Source: JABAQJ01 sp046327745
GTDB lineage: Bacteria > Gemmatimonadota > Gemmatimonadetes > Gemmatimonadales > Gemmatimonadaceae
Direction: 5' to 3'
NCBI GenBank assembly: GCA_046327745.1
Contig: JAXLXV010000015.1
Coordinates: 62,001 to 126,000, forward strand
DNA length: 64,000 nt
Made by a program: the position numbers and the translations under genes. Within the stretch, counting starts at the first letter, position 1. Each line of letters begins with the position of its first letter. Below, in pieces: positions 9,048-17,622 of this stretch. The notes below the pieces were generated by a model. The model was not told the origin of the DNA and did no database searches. It saw only the letters and a program-made list of their open reading frames with translations.

Positions 9048-9638
9048 TCAGTCGTCCAGCGCGCGCGGTTCGCCAAGGAGTGAAGCGCGCAGGCGATGCG
9101 CGAGGTACGGGCCGTCACGCGGTGGTAATGCCTTCGGCTCGGGATCCGCCGCGATTTTGATGACGGCGAAGAGTGGATCGTCGGCGCGATGTACGTCCCG
9201 TCGGAGCGTCGCGACATCGTCGAGCGCCGTGAGGACGCGCACATCGCCAATCCCACACGAACGGGCGACTCCCGCCAGGTCGGTGCCGGACGCCGTGTGG
9301 GTGGGCTGGTTCCCGGTTTCACCAAAGCGCTCGTTGTCCAAGACCACGATCCTCAGGTTCTTCGGCCGTACCACGCCGATGGTCGCGAGGCTGCCCAGTC
9401 CCATGAGCATCTCTCCATCGCCAGTGATGACCAGAACGGTACGTGCCGGTTGAGCTATGGCGAGGCCCAAGCCCACCATCGCCGCGCCACCCATCGCCCC
9501 CCAGAGCGGAAAGTCGAGCGATGAATCGCCACAAGCGGCCACGTCGTAGGCCGGCGCTCCCAGTCCAGCTACAACAATCATCTCGCCACGATCCTGCAGC
9601 AGCGCCTGAACGGCCGCTCGTCGGTTGATGACGCTCAT
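9048..9638 (-). CDS. ThDP-dependent decarboxylase, ThDP-binding (beta, ComE/phosphonopyruvate decarboxylase-like) subunit
   Basis: A 196-residue protein carrying the C-terminal half of a thiamine diphosphate enzyme. The ThDP/Mg motif starts at G73-D-G, continues through EMLMGLGSLATIG and ends at N102-E-R-F-G-E-T-G, as in sulfopyruvate and phosphonopyruvate decarboxylases. The pyrimidine-binding half is the separate upstream gene; the two overlap by the four bases ATGA, which implies coupled translation and a heteromeric enzyme. Known two-subunit examples are ComD/ComE sulfopyruvate decarboxylases. Neighbouring ALDH fits oxidation of the aldehyde that decarboxylation would release. Which 2-oxo acid is used is not visible from sequence. 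Confidence 0.85.
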   Translation of the reverse strand: MSVINRRAAVQALLQDRGEMIVVAGLGAPAYDVAACGDSSLDFPLWGAMGGAAMVGLGLAIAQPARTVLVITGDGEMLMGLGSLATIGVVRPKNLRIVVLDNERFGETGNQPTHTASGTDLAGVARSCGIGDVRVLTALDDVATLRRDVHRADDPLFAVIKIAADPEPKALPPRDGPYLAHRLRASLLGEPRALDD

Positions 9639-10177
9639 TTCGACGCCTCGAAGCGCTTAGCACCGATCAGCCGCTGGGAGAGCAACACCGCCACGCGTCG
9701 CCGACTCTGCCACGCGAGCTGCAGGGCGCCGTCAACCGTCGGCCCCACCTCAGCAGCCGACTCGGCGCGAAACACGGTGACCCCGCTCGCGGCCAGCACC
9801 GCCGGAGTGCTACTGCCCATGGGGACCTGCCAAGGATTGAACTCACCCCACTCGCCGCGCATCGTGACGAGCATGACCAGAGGGATCTGACACACCTGCG
9901 GCAGGGACAACATGTTGATGCAGTTTCCCACGCCGCTGGACTGGATCAGTAGCGCCGCTCGTACGCCGCCAAGATAGGCACCAGCGGCCAGCGCGACTCC
10001 TTCTTCTTCCGTGGTGAGAGTGACGGCGCGCATCTCCGTGTCACCCTGGCAGCGCTCAATCAGTCGCTGATGCCCAGCGTCGGGAACGAACGATACCAAG
10101 GTGATCCGATGCGTCTTGAACTGCTGAAAGATGTCGTCGGCCCATTGGGGCGCCGTGCTAGCGTGCGACGGCGTCAT
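9635..10177 (-). CDS. ThDP-dependent decarboxylase, pyrimidine-binding (alpha, ComD-like) subunit
   Basis: This 180-residue protein is the pyrimidine-binding domain of a split ThDP enzyme. The catalytic Glu sits in TTEEEGVALAAGAYLGG, and the following IQSSGVGNCINMLSLPQVCQIPLVMLVTMRGEWGE is highly typical of phosphonopyruvate/sulfopyruvate decarboxylase alpha chains. It overlaps the ALDH stop by four bases upstream and the beta subunit by four bases downstream. The operon is thus ALDH, alpha, beta, PrpD-like and CoA-transferase. Stand-alone alpha subunits are about this size, so it is complete rather than truncated. Expected product: an aldehyde from a 2-oxo acid such as sulfopyruvate or phosphonopyruvate (inference from family). 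Confidence 0.85.
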   Translation of the reverse strand: MTPSHASTAPQWADDIFQQFKTHRITLVSFVPDAGHQRLIERCQGDTEMRAVTLTTEEEGVALAAGAYLGGVRAALLIQSSGVGNCINMLSLPQVCQIPLVMLVTMRGEWGEFNPWQVPMGSSTPAVLAASGVTVFRAESAAEVGPTVDGALQLAWQSRRRVAVLLSQRLIGAKRFEASK

Positions 10178-11637
10178 GCGAGCCCGATCGACATGTACTT
10201 GATGTCCAGAAATTCATCGATGCCCCAATGTCCACCTTCGCGGCCGAGGCCGGACATCTTCACACCACCAAAGGGCGCCTGCGCGGTAGACGGCACACCA
10301 TCGTTGATGCCGATGATCCCGAATTCGAGCGCCTCAGACACCTGATAGGCGCGGCGCAGGTCCGCCGTCCAGAGATACGCCGCCAGCCCAAACGGCGATC
10401 CGTTTGCCAGCCGAAGGGCCTCGTCCTGGTCATTGAAGGTGAGGATCGGGGCCACAGGCCCAAACGTCTCCTCATGCATCATCTTCATTTCTGGCCGAAT
10501 GTTCGTCACCACGGTCGGCTGGAAGTAGAGTCCGCTGATCGCCTTTCCGCCGGTGAGCACTTTCGCCCCCAGCTGCAACGCATCGTCCATGTGCTCGGCG
10601 ATCTTGGCCATCCCCGCCTGATCGACCATCGGTCCGATCTGAACCGACGGATCCAGGGGATCTCCCACCTTGAGTCCCGAAACTGCGGCCGTCAGGCGCT
10701 CCGTGAACGCGGTCGCGATCGAGGAATGAACGTAAATGCGATTGGTGCACACGCACGTCTGGCCCCCGTTCCGGAACTTGCAGGACATCACTTCCTTGAT
10801 CGCCGAGTCCAGATTGGCATCTTCGAAGATCAGGAAGGGAGCGTGCCCGCCGAGTTCGAGGGAGAGCCGCTTCATGGTCTTGGCGGATCGCTCGTAGAGG
10901 TGGACGCCAACGGGGGTTGAACCGGTGAAGGTGAGCACGCGCACGCGCAGGTCGTCCAGCAGCACACCGGACATGGGACGGGGATCGAGCGCCGTGAGAA
11001 CCTGAAAGACGTCCGTTGGACCACCGGCTTCGCGCCACAGCTTCAACAGCGCCAGCGCTGAGAGGGGCGTCTGTTCGGCCGGCTTCACAATCACGACGCA
11101 GCCGGCGGCGAGTGCTGGCGCGATCTTTCGCGTGACCGTGGCGATGGGGAAATTCCACGGGGTGATCGCATACACGATCCCCGAGGGTTGCTTGATGGCG
11201 TGCAGACGCTTGTGCGTGAACTGGCTCTCGATCGTTTCGCCGGCAATGCGCTTTGCCTCTTCGGCGTACCACTCGACGAACGCCGCGCCGTAGCGCACTT
11301 CACCGATCGATTCTGTCACCGGCTTGCCCATCTCAACCGACATCAATTCGGCAAGGACGGGCTCATTGGCTTGGATGAGCGCGTGCCACTTCTTCATGAC
11401 CGCCGCACGTTCGTACGCCGTGGTTCGCTTCCAGGCGTCGAAGGCCTTTGCTGAACGGTCGAGCGCCTGACGCGCCTCATCGGCACCACAATCGGGGACG
11501 GACGCGACCACATGCCCATCAATGGGGCTCTTGACGTCGAATGTCGCGGCCGCGGCCGTCGCCACAGACCGAAGGCCCGCAAAAAAAGGAGCGTCAAGCA
11601 ATCGTCCGCCCCCCACAGATCGATCAGACTCCAGCAT
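10174..11637 (-). CDS. NAD(P)-dependent aldehyde dehydrogenase, succinate-semialdehyde dehydrogenase type
   Basis: The start at 11637 has GAGGA five bases upstream; an ATG at 11649 is the alternative. The 487-residue protein has the ALDH hallmarks: TPWNFPIATVTRKIAPALAAG, the cofactor-site FTGSTPVG, the general base in LELGGHAPFLIF, and the catalytic Cys in NGGQTCVCTNRIYV. The double-Cys GQTCVC form is typical of the GabD-like subfamily, which also includes sulfoacetaldehyde and related dehydrogenases. It is the first gene of the operon and overlaps the ThDP alpha-subunit gene by four bases. Oxidation of an aldehyde released by the downstream decarboxylase is the simplest role. A run of seven A residues near 11580-11586 lies early in the gene. 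Confidence 0.9.
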   Translation of the reverse strand: MLESDRSVGGGRLLDAPFFAGLRSVATAAAATFDVKSPIDGHVVASVPDCGADEARQALDRSAKAFDAWKRTTAYERAAVMKKWHALIQANEPVLAELMSVEMGKPVTESIGEVRYGAAFVEWYAEEAKRIAGETIESQFTHKRLHAIKQPSGIVYAITPWNFPIATVTRKIAPALAAGCVVIVKPAEQTPLSALALLKLWREAGGPTDVFQVLTALDPRPMSGVLLDDLRVRVLTFTGSTPVGVHLYERSAKTMKRLSLELGGHAPFLIFEDANLDSAIKEVMSCKFRNGGQTCVCTNRIYVHSSIATAFTERLTAAVSGLKVGDPLDPSVQIGPMVDQAGMAKIAEHMDDALQLGAKVLTGGKAISGLYFQPTVVTNIRPEMKMMHEETFGPVAPILTFNDQDEALRLANGSPFGLAAYLWTADLRRAYQVSEALEFGIIGINDGVPSTAQAPFGGVKMSGLGREGGHWGIDEFLDIKYMSIGLA

Positions 11638-11856
11638 GGTGTTCCTCATCGGCAGCCCTGGATAAGACGTCGATCCCTTGTGACACTGGACCTACTCGAA
11701 CGCGGCATGGAATGACTCGGTCAGAGGCGTTGCCTGGGTCGTCATGCCATACGGGTGCTGTAGGCCTGACTGATTGTACGTCAGAGAATCGTGAGGCGGA
11801 ACGGCGCGTGTCGTTGGCGTTTTGCGGTTTTGCGGAGAGCGCCACAGGTTAGTGTC

Positions 11857-13290
11857 ATGCGACACTTCTCACTCCTTGCCCTCGGCGCGCTGGCGGCATG
11901 CTCCGCCGCCCCAGAGGCTGCCCCGGCCGCGCAGTCAGCGGCCCCAAAACCGCCAACGGTAACGGTCCCACCGGTCAGTGTGGGCGAACTGGACTCGCTC
12001 ATCCAGTCGGTCGTCGCTAACAAGCGCTTGGTTGGACTCTCGGTCGGTGTGATGCAGGACGGTAAGGTGATCCTGGCCAAGGGCTATGGCTTTCGTTCGC
12101 TCGACCCCAAGAGACCGGTCACGCCGACCACTATGTTCGGTATTGGTTCCGTGACCAAGCAGTTCACCTGCAGTTCGGCGCTGCTGCTCGAGCAGGACGG
12201 GAAGTTGTCCATGAAGGATAAGGTCGCCAAGTATTTCCCCAGCGCGACGCGTGCGAACGACATCACGCTGCTCGAACTCGGCCAGCACGTGAGTGGGTAC
12301 CGGGACTATTACCCGCTGGACTTCGTGACGCGGGAAATGGCCAAGCCCGAGCCGACGGATACCGTGATCGCCCGTTATGCGACGCGTCCGCTCGATTTTG
12401 AACCAGGGTCGCGATGGTCGTATAGCAACACGAATTTCCTGCTTCTGGGGAAGGCCGTGGAGCAGGCCTCGGGCAAGTCGATCGCCGAGTTCATGAAGGA
12501 GCGCATCTTCACGCCGATTGGCATGACACGCACCTCGTTCGACCGACCACCTAACGACACAAATTCGGCGAGTGGGTATACCTCATATGCGCTGGCTGAG
12601 CCCACGCTGGCATCACCAGAGGCACAGGGGTGGATTAGCGCTGCCGGGGCCATCTGGTCGACGCCGACCGACTTGCTCGCCTGGGACCTGGCGCTGATCG
12701 ATGGCAAGGTCCTTTCGCCGGCGTCATTTGCCACGCTTACGACACCACGCGTTCTGACCGACGGACGCGAGACGACGTACGGATGTGGGCTTGGCATTCA
12801 GCGCACCGGGGATGCCCTCATCTACTCGCACGGTGGGGGGATTGCCGGCATCGTCACGCAGAACATCGTGATCCCCTCAACGCGCTCAGGCATTGTCACG
12901 CTCGCCAATGCCGATTTCGCCGCGACCGGCGAGCTTTTCGCCGCACTCGTTCCCAAGCTCACACCGCACGTGGACGTGCCGAAGATCGCAGGCTTGCCGG
13001 CAGTGGAAGCGGCGAAGGCCTTCCTGACCTCAGTCGAGCAAGGGAAGGTTGATCGCGCGACGCTCGGCGACGACTTCAACGCGCTGCTGACCGATGCGCA
13101 TCTGGCAGCGGATCGCGCATCGCTCGCTGCGCATGGTAAGGTCAGCGACGTTGTGGTGCGGCGCAGTGTGGAGCGCGGCGGCATGGAGGTGGCCCAGGTG
13201 GAATACAAGGTGGGCACCACGCCGGCGCGAACGTCTATGTATCGATCACCAGACGGGAAAATTCAGCAGTTTCTGATCAATCGGCAGTGA
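11857..13290 (+). CDS. Serine hydrolase lipoprotein, beta-lactamase fold
   Basis: The ATG at 11857 begins a lipoprotein signal (MRHFSLLALGALAAC, lipobox Cys15); 22 codons upstream are open but have no signal character. The fold is marked by S98-V-T-K101, Y189-S-N and an H-G-G-G-I motif in place of KTG. The usual LLTHTSG before the YSN region is altered to LGQHVSG. About 100 residues after the hydrolase domain form an extra C-terminal domain, with alternating strands in VRRSVERGGMEVAQVEYKV. Length is 477 residues. It probably acts as a periplasmic or outer-membrane-anchored peptidase or esterase. Only 58 bases separate it from the S10 carboxypeptidase, so both may share a promoter. Confidence 0.85.
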   Translation: MRHFSLLALGALAACSAAPEAAPAAQSAAPKPPTVTVPPVSVGELDSLIQSVVANKRLVGLSVGVMQDGKVILAKGYGFRSLDPKRPVTPTTMFGIGSVTKQFTCSSALLLEQDGKLSMKDKVAKYFPSATRANDITLLELGQHVSGYRDYYPLDFVTREMAKPEPTDTVIARYATRPLDFEPGSRWSYSNTNFLLLGKAVEQASGKSIAEFMKERIFTPIGMTRTSFDRPPNDTNSASGYTSYALAEPTLASPEAQGWISAAGAIWSTPTDLLAWDLALIDGKVLSPASFATLTTPRVLTDGRETTYGCGLGIQRTGDALIYSHGGGIAGIVTQNIVIPSTRSGIVTLANADFAATGELFAALVPKLTPHVDVPKIAGLPAVEAAKAFLTSVEQGKVDRATLGDDFNALLTDAHLAADRASLAAHGKVSDVVVRRSVERGGMEVAQVEYKVGTTPARTSMYRSPDGKIQQFLINRQ

Positions 13291-13348
13291 GCGCGTTATC
13301 GTCATGACTCTCCGAGTTGCACTGACAATCCGTCATTTGGAGCCTCGC

Positions 13349-14899
13349 ATGCGTCTTGCCCTTGCAGCTTTCGTTGTCGCCGAAGCCTTCGCTCTGCCAG
13401 CGTACGGCCAAGCGCGACAGGCCCAACCGCCAGCCGAAACTCCTGCGGCCGCGGCGTCCACGGCGCGAGAGGAGTTCTTTGGCCCCGCGGAAGAAAAAGT
13501 CTCCACGACCTCGCACGTTGCCCGAATCGATGGACGCGAGGTGCGGTACACGGCGACAGTCGCAACGATTCCGATTCGGCTGGATAACAACGAGATCCAG
13601 GCGCGGATGTTTTTCGTCGCGTACACCAAGGATGGCGAGGACCCGAAGTCGCGCCCCGTGTCCTTCCTATACAATGGAGGCCCGGGTTCGGCATCCATCT
13701 GGTTGCACATGGGTTCATTTGCACCCAAGCACGTCCGCATGGCCGACGAAGGATTCCAACCGGCGCCGCCGTTCAAGCTGGAAGACAATCCATACTCACT
13801 GATCGATGCGACTGACCTCGTTTTCGTGGACGCCATCTCCACCGGATTCAGCCGGCCCGCCAAAGGCGTGAATTCCGCCGTGTTCCACGGTCAGGAGGGC
13901 GACATCCGCGCCTTCGGCGAATTCGTGAACGGCTGGCTGACGACCTACAATCGATGGAGTTCGCCGAAGTACCTCATCGGCGAGAGCTATGGCACCATCC
14001 GCTCGGCGGGGCTCTCCAAGGAACTGCAGACGCGACACGGCATCGACCTGAATGGCATTGTCCTGATCTCGTCGCTGCTCACGTACCAGACCCTGTCGCC
14101 AGCTCCAAGCAACGACGTCGCGTGGGCGTCAATGATCGAGACCTTCACCGCGGATGCTTGGTATCACAAGGCGCTTCCGGCCGATCTGCAGGCCAAGACC
14201 ATCAAGCAGGTGGTCGACGAATCGCGCACCTTTGCGTGGGGCGAGTACATGGCGGCGCTCACGAAAGGGAACACCCTCACCGACGCCGAACGGAGTGCAA
14301 CGGCGGCACGCTTGGCTCGCTATACCGGGCTCGAGCCGGCGTTCATCCTGAATGCCAACCTGCGCGTGAGCGCCGAGCGCTTCCGGAAGGAATTGCTGCG
14401 CGAGAAGCGACTCGCGATCGGCCGACTGGACGGACGATTCACGGCATTGGATGCGGATGCGGCAGGCGAACGACAGGAGTTCGACCCGTCGAACCAGGCG
14501 TTGCAGGGCCCATACACCGCACTCTTCCAGGACTACTTGAAGAACGAACTGAAGTGGGAGACGGAGCTGCGCTATCCCTCGTCAGGCAACGTGCGGCCGT
14601 GGCAGTACGTGCAGAACGAGTACATGGACATGACTGACGCGCTCCGCGGGACCATGGCACGCAACCCATTCCTCAAGGTGTTCGTGGCGATCGGCTACTA
14701 CGATATGGCCACGCTCATGGGCGGTGCGGAGTTCAACTTCACGCATATGGCCTATGACCGACAGATCACGGACCGAGTCTCGTACGGGTATTACGAGGCG
14801 GGGCACATGATCTACATTCGGCCATCCGCCCACAAGGCGCTGACAAATGACATCGTCAGGTTCATCGGTGGAACGCGGAGTGCCGTGGGAACGCAGTAG
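13349..14899 (+). CDS. Secreted S10 family serine carboxypeptidase
   Basis: Start at 13349 is supported by GGAG seven bases upstream and by the signal peptide that begins there (cleavage near AYGQ). The 516-residue protein has the S10 hallmarks: the oxyanion motif N109-G-G-P-G-S-A-S, nucleophile S213 in GESYGT, a downstream Asp in VFVAIGYYD and the His in YEAGHMIY. S10 enzymes remove C-terminal residues from peptides, usually at acidic pH. Only 20 bases separate it from the M15 gene of the murein-recycling operon. It may therefore be the first gene of that unit and feed peptides to it, although an S10 enzyme has no standard part in murein recycling. Confidence 0.88.
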   Translation: MRLALAAFVVAEAFALPAYGQARQAQPPAETPAAAASTAREEFFGPAEEKVSTTSHVARIDGREVRYTATVATIPIRLDNNEIQARMFFVAYTKDGEDPKSRPVSFLYNGGPGSASIWLHMGSFAPKHVRMADEGFQPAPPFKLEDNPYSLIDATDLVFVDAISTGFSRPAKGVNSAVFHGQEGDIRAFGEFVNGWLTTYNRWSSPKYLIGESYGTIRSAGLSKELQTRHGIDLNGIVLISSLLTYQTLSPAPSNDVAWASMIETFTADAWYHKALPADLQAKTIKQVVDESRTFAWGEYMAALTKGNTLTDAERSATAARLARYTGLEPAFILNANLRVSAERFRKELLREKRLAIGRLDGRFTALDADAAGERQEFDPSNQALQGPYTALFQDYLKNELKWETELRYPSSGNVRPWQYVQNEYMDMTDALRGTMARNPFLKVFVAIGYYDMATLMGGAEFNFTHMAYDRQITDRVSYGYYEAGHMIYIRPSAHKALTNDIVRFIGGTRSAVGTQ

Positions 14900-14919
14900 G
14901 AGCCGAAGGTTGAACTGAG

Positions 14920-15669
14920 ATGACGCGCGAAAGGCAGCTCGATGGCACGAGCGATCGTGAAGTGCCGGCGAACTCGACTCGTGCAGCGGTTGGTCAGGTC
15001 GACACCCATCTCTGTTCCGCCGCCGATGCCGAAGACCTCGGCGCGTTGGTGCATCGAGACGCCGCGGGGGCCTTCCGCGACCTGCGCGCCGCCGCGAGCG
15101 CGGCTGGATTCGACCTCTCGATCCTGAGCGGCTTTCGCTCGTTCGACCGCCAGCTGTCCATTTGGAATCGCAAGGCATCGGGAGAGTTGGCGGTGCTGGA
15201 CAGCAACGCGGTACCGCTGGACATCGCCAGCCTCACCAAGCGCGAACTCGTCTTCGCCATTCTGCGCTGGTCCGCGCTACCCGGTGCATCGCGGCACCAC
15301 TGGGGCACGGACCTGGATGTCTACGACGCCGCGGCGGTGCCATCCGGGTACAGCATCGAGTTGATTCCCGCCGAGGTGGAAGCGGGCGGCATGTTTGCAC
15401 CGTTGCACGAATGGCTGGATGCCCGCATTGCGAACGGAACGTCGTTCGGCTTCTTTCGTCCGTACGATCGCGACCGCGGTGGTGTGGCGCCTGAACGTTG
15501 GCATCTGAGCTATGCGCCGCTAGCGTCAGCATACTTGCGCCAGCTCACCCCCGATCTGTTGCAGGACACGATAGAGGCCGCCGAGTTGCAGCTGAAGGAG
15601 ACCGTGTTGGCGAACCTGCCAGAGATCTACGAACGATTCATTGTGAACACGAACCAGGCCACGACGTGA
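14920..15669 (+). CDS. M15 family carboxypeptidase (VanY/LdcB-like) without signal peptide
   Basis: The 249-residue protein has the M15 zinc motifs: S124-R-H126-H-W-G129-T-D-L-D133 and E192-R-W-H195, giving ligands H126, D133 and H195 with E192 as catalytic base. VanY/LdcB-type enzymes cleave D-Ala-D-Ala or L-Lys/DAP-D-Ala bonds in peptidoglycan stems. No signal peptide or membrane anchor is visible at the N-terminus, so it is probably cytosolic. Its stop overlaps the GTG start of the MpaA-like gene (GTGA), which indicates translational coupling. In this operon the likely job is trimming the terminal D-Ala from imported muropeptides, the LdcA role, but that is inference. Confidence 0.82.
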   Translation: MTRERQLDGTSDREVPANSTRAAVGQVDTHLCSAADAEDLGALVHRDAAGAFRDLRAAASAAGFDLSILSGFRSFDRQLSIWNRKASGELAVLDSNAVPLDIASLTKRELVFAILRWSALPGASRHHWGTDLDVYDAAAVPSGYSIELIPAEVEAGGMFAPLHEWLDARIANGTSFGFFRPYDRDRGGVAPERWHLSYAPLASAYLRQLTPDLLQDTIEAAELQLKETVLANLPEIYERFIVNTNQATT

Positions 15670-16364
15670 CGCGACGCGCGCGGCCCGACTGGGGCACGCT
15701 GCCGGTGCAACCGACGACGTACGGCACGTCGCACCTTGGGTTGCCGCTGGAGGTGTGGCGTCCCCGCGAGGCGTGTGACCTGCTGATCTTTGCGGCGATC
15801 CACGGCGAGGAACCGGAAACGACGTATGCGCTGTCCCGCGCCCTTCGCCAACTCGATGGTGCACCGGAACGCTGCGCGGTGGTGCTCGCCGCCAACCCAG
15901 ACGGATTGGTGCGCGGCACCCGCGGGAATGCGCGTGGCGTAGACCTGAACCGCAACTTCCCCACACGCGACTGGCGGCCGGCGCCCGTCACGCACCGGTC
16001 CACCTTGGAGGATCCGAGCGACATCCGATTGAGTCCCGGGTCGCATCCGGGATCCGAGCCAGAAGTACAGGCGCTGCTCACACTCATTGAAGAGCTGCGC
16101 CCGCGGGCGGTCGTCGCGTTGCACGCGCCTCTGGCTTGTATCGATGACGCCCATGAGAGCGAGCTCGGGCGCCGTCTGGCCCGACAAACCGGGATGCCCC
16201 TGGTACGAGATGTCGGGTATCCCACGCCGGGTTCGTTTGGCACGTGGGGCACGGAACACGACGTGCCGGTGGTGACCTACGAGTTTCCGCTGGCTGCGAC
16301 CGAGGTGCTGATGCGTGATCATGTACCCATATTGGTTGAGCTGCTGACCCAACCCGCACCCTGA
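15666..16364 (+). CDS. mpaA: Murein tripeptide amidase MpaA-like (M14 family)
   Basis: The GTG at 15666 overlaps the preceding stop; the frame is open further upstream but that part lies inside the M15 gene. The 232-residue protein shows the M14 zinc motif H46-G-E-E49, the substrate segment NPDGLVRGTRGNARGVDLNRNFP, the MpaA-typical SPGSHPGSEPE, the third ligand H153 in VVALHAP and the catalytic Glu in VVTYEFP. MpaA cleaves the gamma-D-Glu-meso-DAP bond of free murein tripeptide in the cytosol. The lack of a signal peptide agrees. The neighbours (M15 carboxypeptidase, SpmAB-type protein, Mpl) make a murein-recycling role very likely. Confidence 0.88.
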   Translation: MTRRARPDWGTLPVQPTTYGTSHLGLPLEVWRPREACDLLIFAAIHGEEPETTYALSRALRQLDGAPERCAVVLAANPDGLVRGTRGNARGVDLNRNFPTRDWRPAPVTHRSTLEDPSDIRLSPGSHPGSEPEVQALLTLIEELRPRAVVALHAPLACIDDAHESELGRRLARQTGMPLVRDVGYPTPGSFGTWGTEHDVPVVTYEFPLAATEVLMRDHVPILVELLTQPAP

Positions 16365-16371
16365 GCGACCC

Positions 16372-17604
16372 ATGGTCCTGAACTACATCTGGGTAGCGTT
16401 CTTCATCATCGCTCTGGTGGTGGCCTTGGTCCGCCTGATCTTCTTCGGCGATACCATGGTCTTCACCAACATGGTGAATTCCACGTTCGACATGGCGAAG
16501 ACCGGCTTCGAGATCTCGTTAGGGCTGACGGGGGTGTTGACGCTCTGGTTAGGTCTCATGAAGGTCGGAGAGAAGGGCGGGGCAATTGGCATCATGGCCA
16601 AGGCCGTTCGGCCCTTCTTCACGCGCCTCTTCCCCGAAGTGCCGGCCGACCATCCGGCGCACGGGTCGATCATCATGAACTTCGCTGCCAACATGCTGGG
16701 GCTGGACAACGCGGCCACGCCGCTCGGCCTCAAGGCGATGCAGGAGTTGCAGGAACTCAACCCAGACAAGGAAACCGCTACCAACGCGCAGATCATGTTT
16801 CTGGTGCTGAATACATCGGGCCTCACGGTGATCCCGATCAGCATCATGACCTTTCGCGCCCAACTCGGCGCCGCCAATCCATCTGATGTATTTCTGCCGA
16901 TCCTCCTCACCACGTACATTGCGACATTGGTCGCATTGGTCGCGGTCGCGGCGGTGCAAAAGATCAACCTGCTGGACCCCGTGATCCTGGCGTACTTGGT
17001 GGGGCTGACGGTGCTGGTGGGAGGCGCGCTCTGGTATTTCCAGGGACTAGCTCCCGATCGCGTCCAGGCGATTTCCAACGTGGTGGCGAACGTCACCCTG
17101 TATGGTGTGATCTCATCGTTCATCCTGATGGGTGTCTTCCGCCGCATCAATGTGTACGACGCGTTCATCGAGGGAGCAAAGGAAGGATTTCAGGTCGCGA
17201 TACGCATCATTCCCTATCTCATCGCCATCCTGGTCGGCATCGGGGTGTTTCGTGCCTCGGGGACCCTTGACTACCTGGTCACCGGCATAGGGAATGTCTT
17301 CTCCGCGTTAGGCCTGCGGACGGAGTTCATCCCCTCCTTGCCGACCGCGCTCATGAAGCCCCTCAGTGGCAGTGGAGCGCGCGGCATGATGGTGGATGCC
17401 ATGAAGACGTATGGAGCGGATTCCTTTGTTGGCCGTCTGGCCTGCGTGTTCCAGGGTGCGACGGATACGACCTTCTACATCCTCGCGCTCTACTTTGGCT
17501 CGGTCGGGGTGCGAAAGACACGTCACGCGGTGGCTACCGGCCTGATCGCCGACCTCGCTGGTGTCGTCGCCGGCATCATCATCTCCTACATCTTCTTCGG
17601 CTAG
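16372..17604 (+). CDS. SpmA/SpmB fusion-type membrane protein (two nucleoside-recognition/Gate domains)
   Basis: A 410-residue polytopic membrane protein. Its first half resembles spore maturation protein A: MVLNYIWVAFFIIALVVALVR at the start, then GFEISLGLTGVLTLWLGLMKVGEKGG and NFAANMLGLDNAATPLGLKAMQELQ. The second half resembles SpmB: FIEGAKEGFQVAIRIIPYLIAILVGIGVFRASG, the LMKPLSGSGARGMM segment and CVFQGATDTTFYILALYFGSVGV. In Bacillus these are two genes for spore cortex dehydration; fused forms occur in non-sporulating bacteria with unknown function. It begins seven bases after mpaA and ends 18 bases before mpl. That context suggests a part in murein peptide traffic, for instance transport. 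This is inference; no substrate is known. Confidence 0.85.
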   Translation: MVLNYIWVAFFIIALVVALVRLIFFGDTMVFTNMVNSTFDMAKTGFEISLGLTGVLTLWLGLMKVGEKGGAIGIMAKAVRPFFTRLFPEVPADHPAHGSIIMNFAANMLGLDNAATPLGLKAMQELQELNPDKETATNAQIMFLVLNTSGLTVIPISIMTFRAQLGAANPSDVFLPILLTTYIATLVALVAVAAVQKINLLDPVILAYLVGLTVLVGGALWYFQGLAPDRVQAISNVVANVTLYGVISSFILMGVFRRINVYDAFIEGAKEGFQVAIRIIPYLIAILVGIGVFRASGTLDYLVTGIGNVFSALGLRTEFIPSLPTALMKPLSGSGARGMMVDAMKTYGADSFVGRLACVFQGATDTTFYILALYFGSVGVRKTRHAVATGLIADLAGVVAGIIISYIFFG

Positions 17605-17622
17605 TTTGGGCCTTCGCGCGAC

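Noticed and set aside
10228..10920. Plus-strand open frame of 230 codons inside the aldehyde dehydrogenase gene
   Set aside because: It is antisense to conserved ALDH motifs and shows no family signature.
11580..11586. Run of seven A residues as a programmed frameshift site in the aldehyde dehydrogenase gene
   Set aside because: The frame is intact on both sides and encodes normal N-terminal sequence; no second product is suggested.
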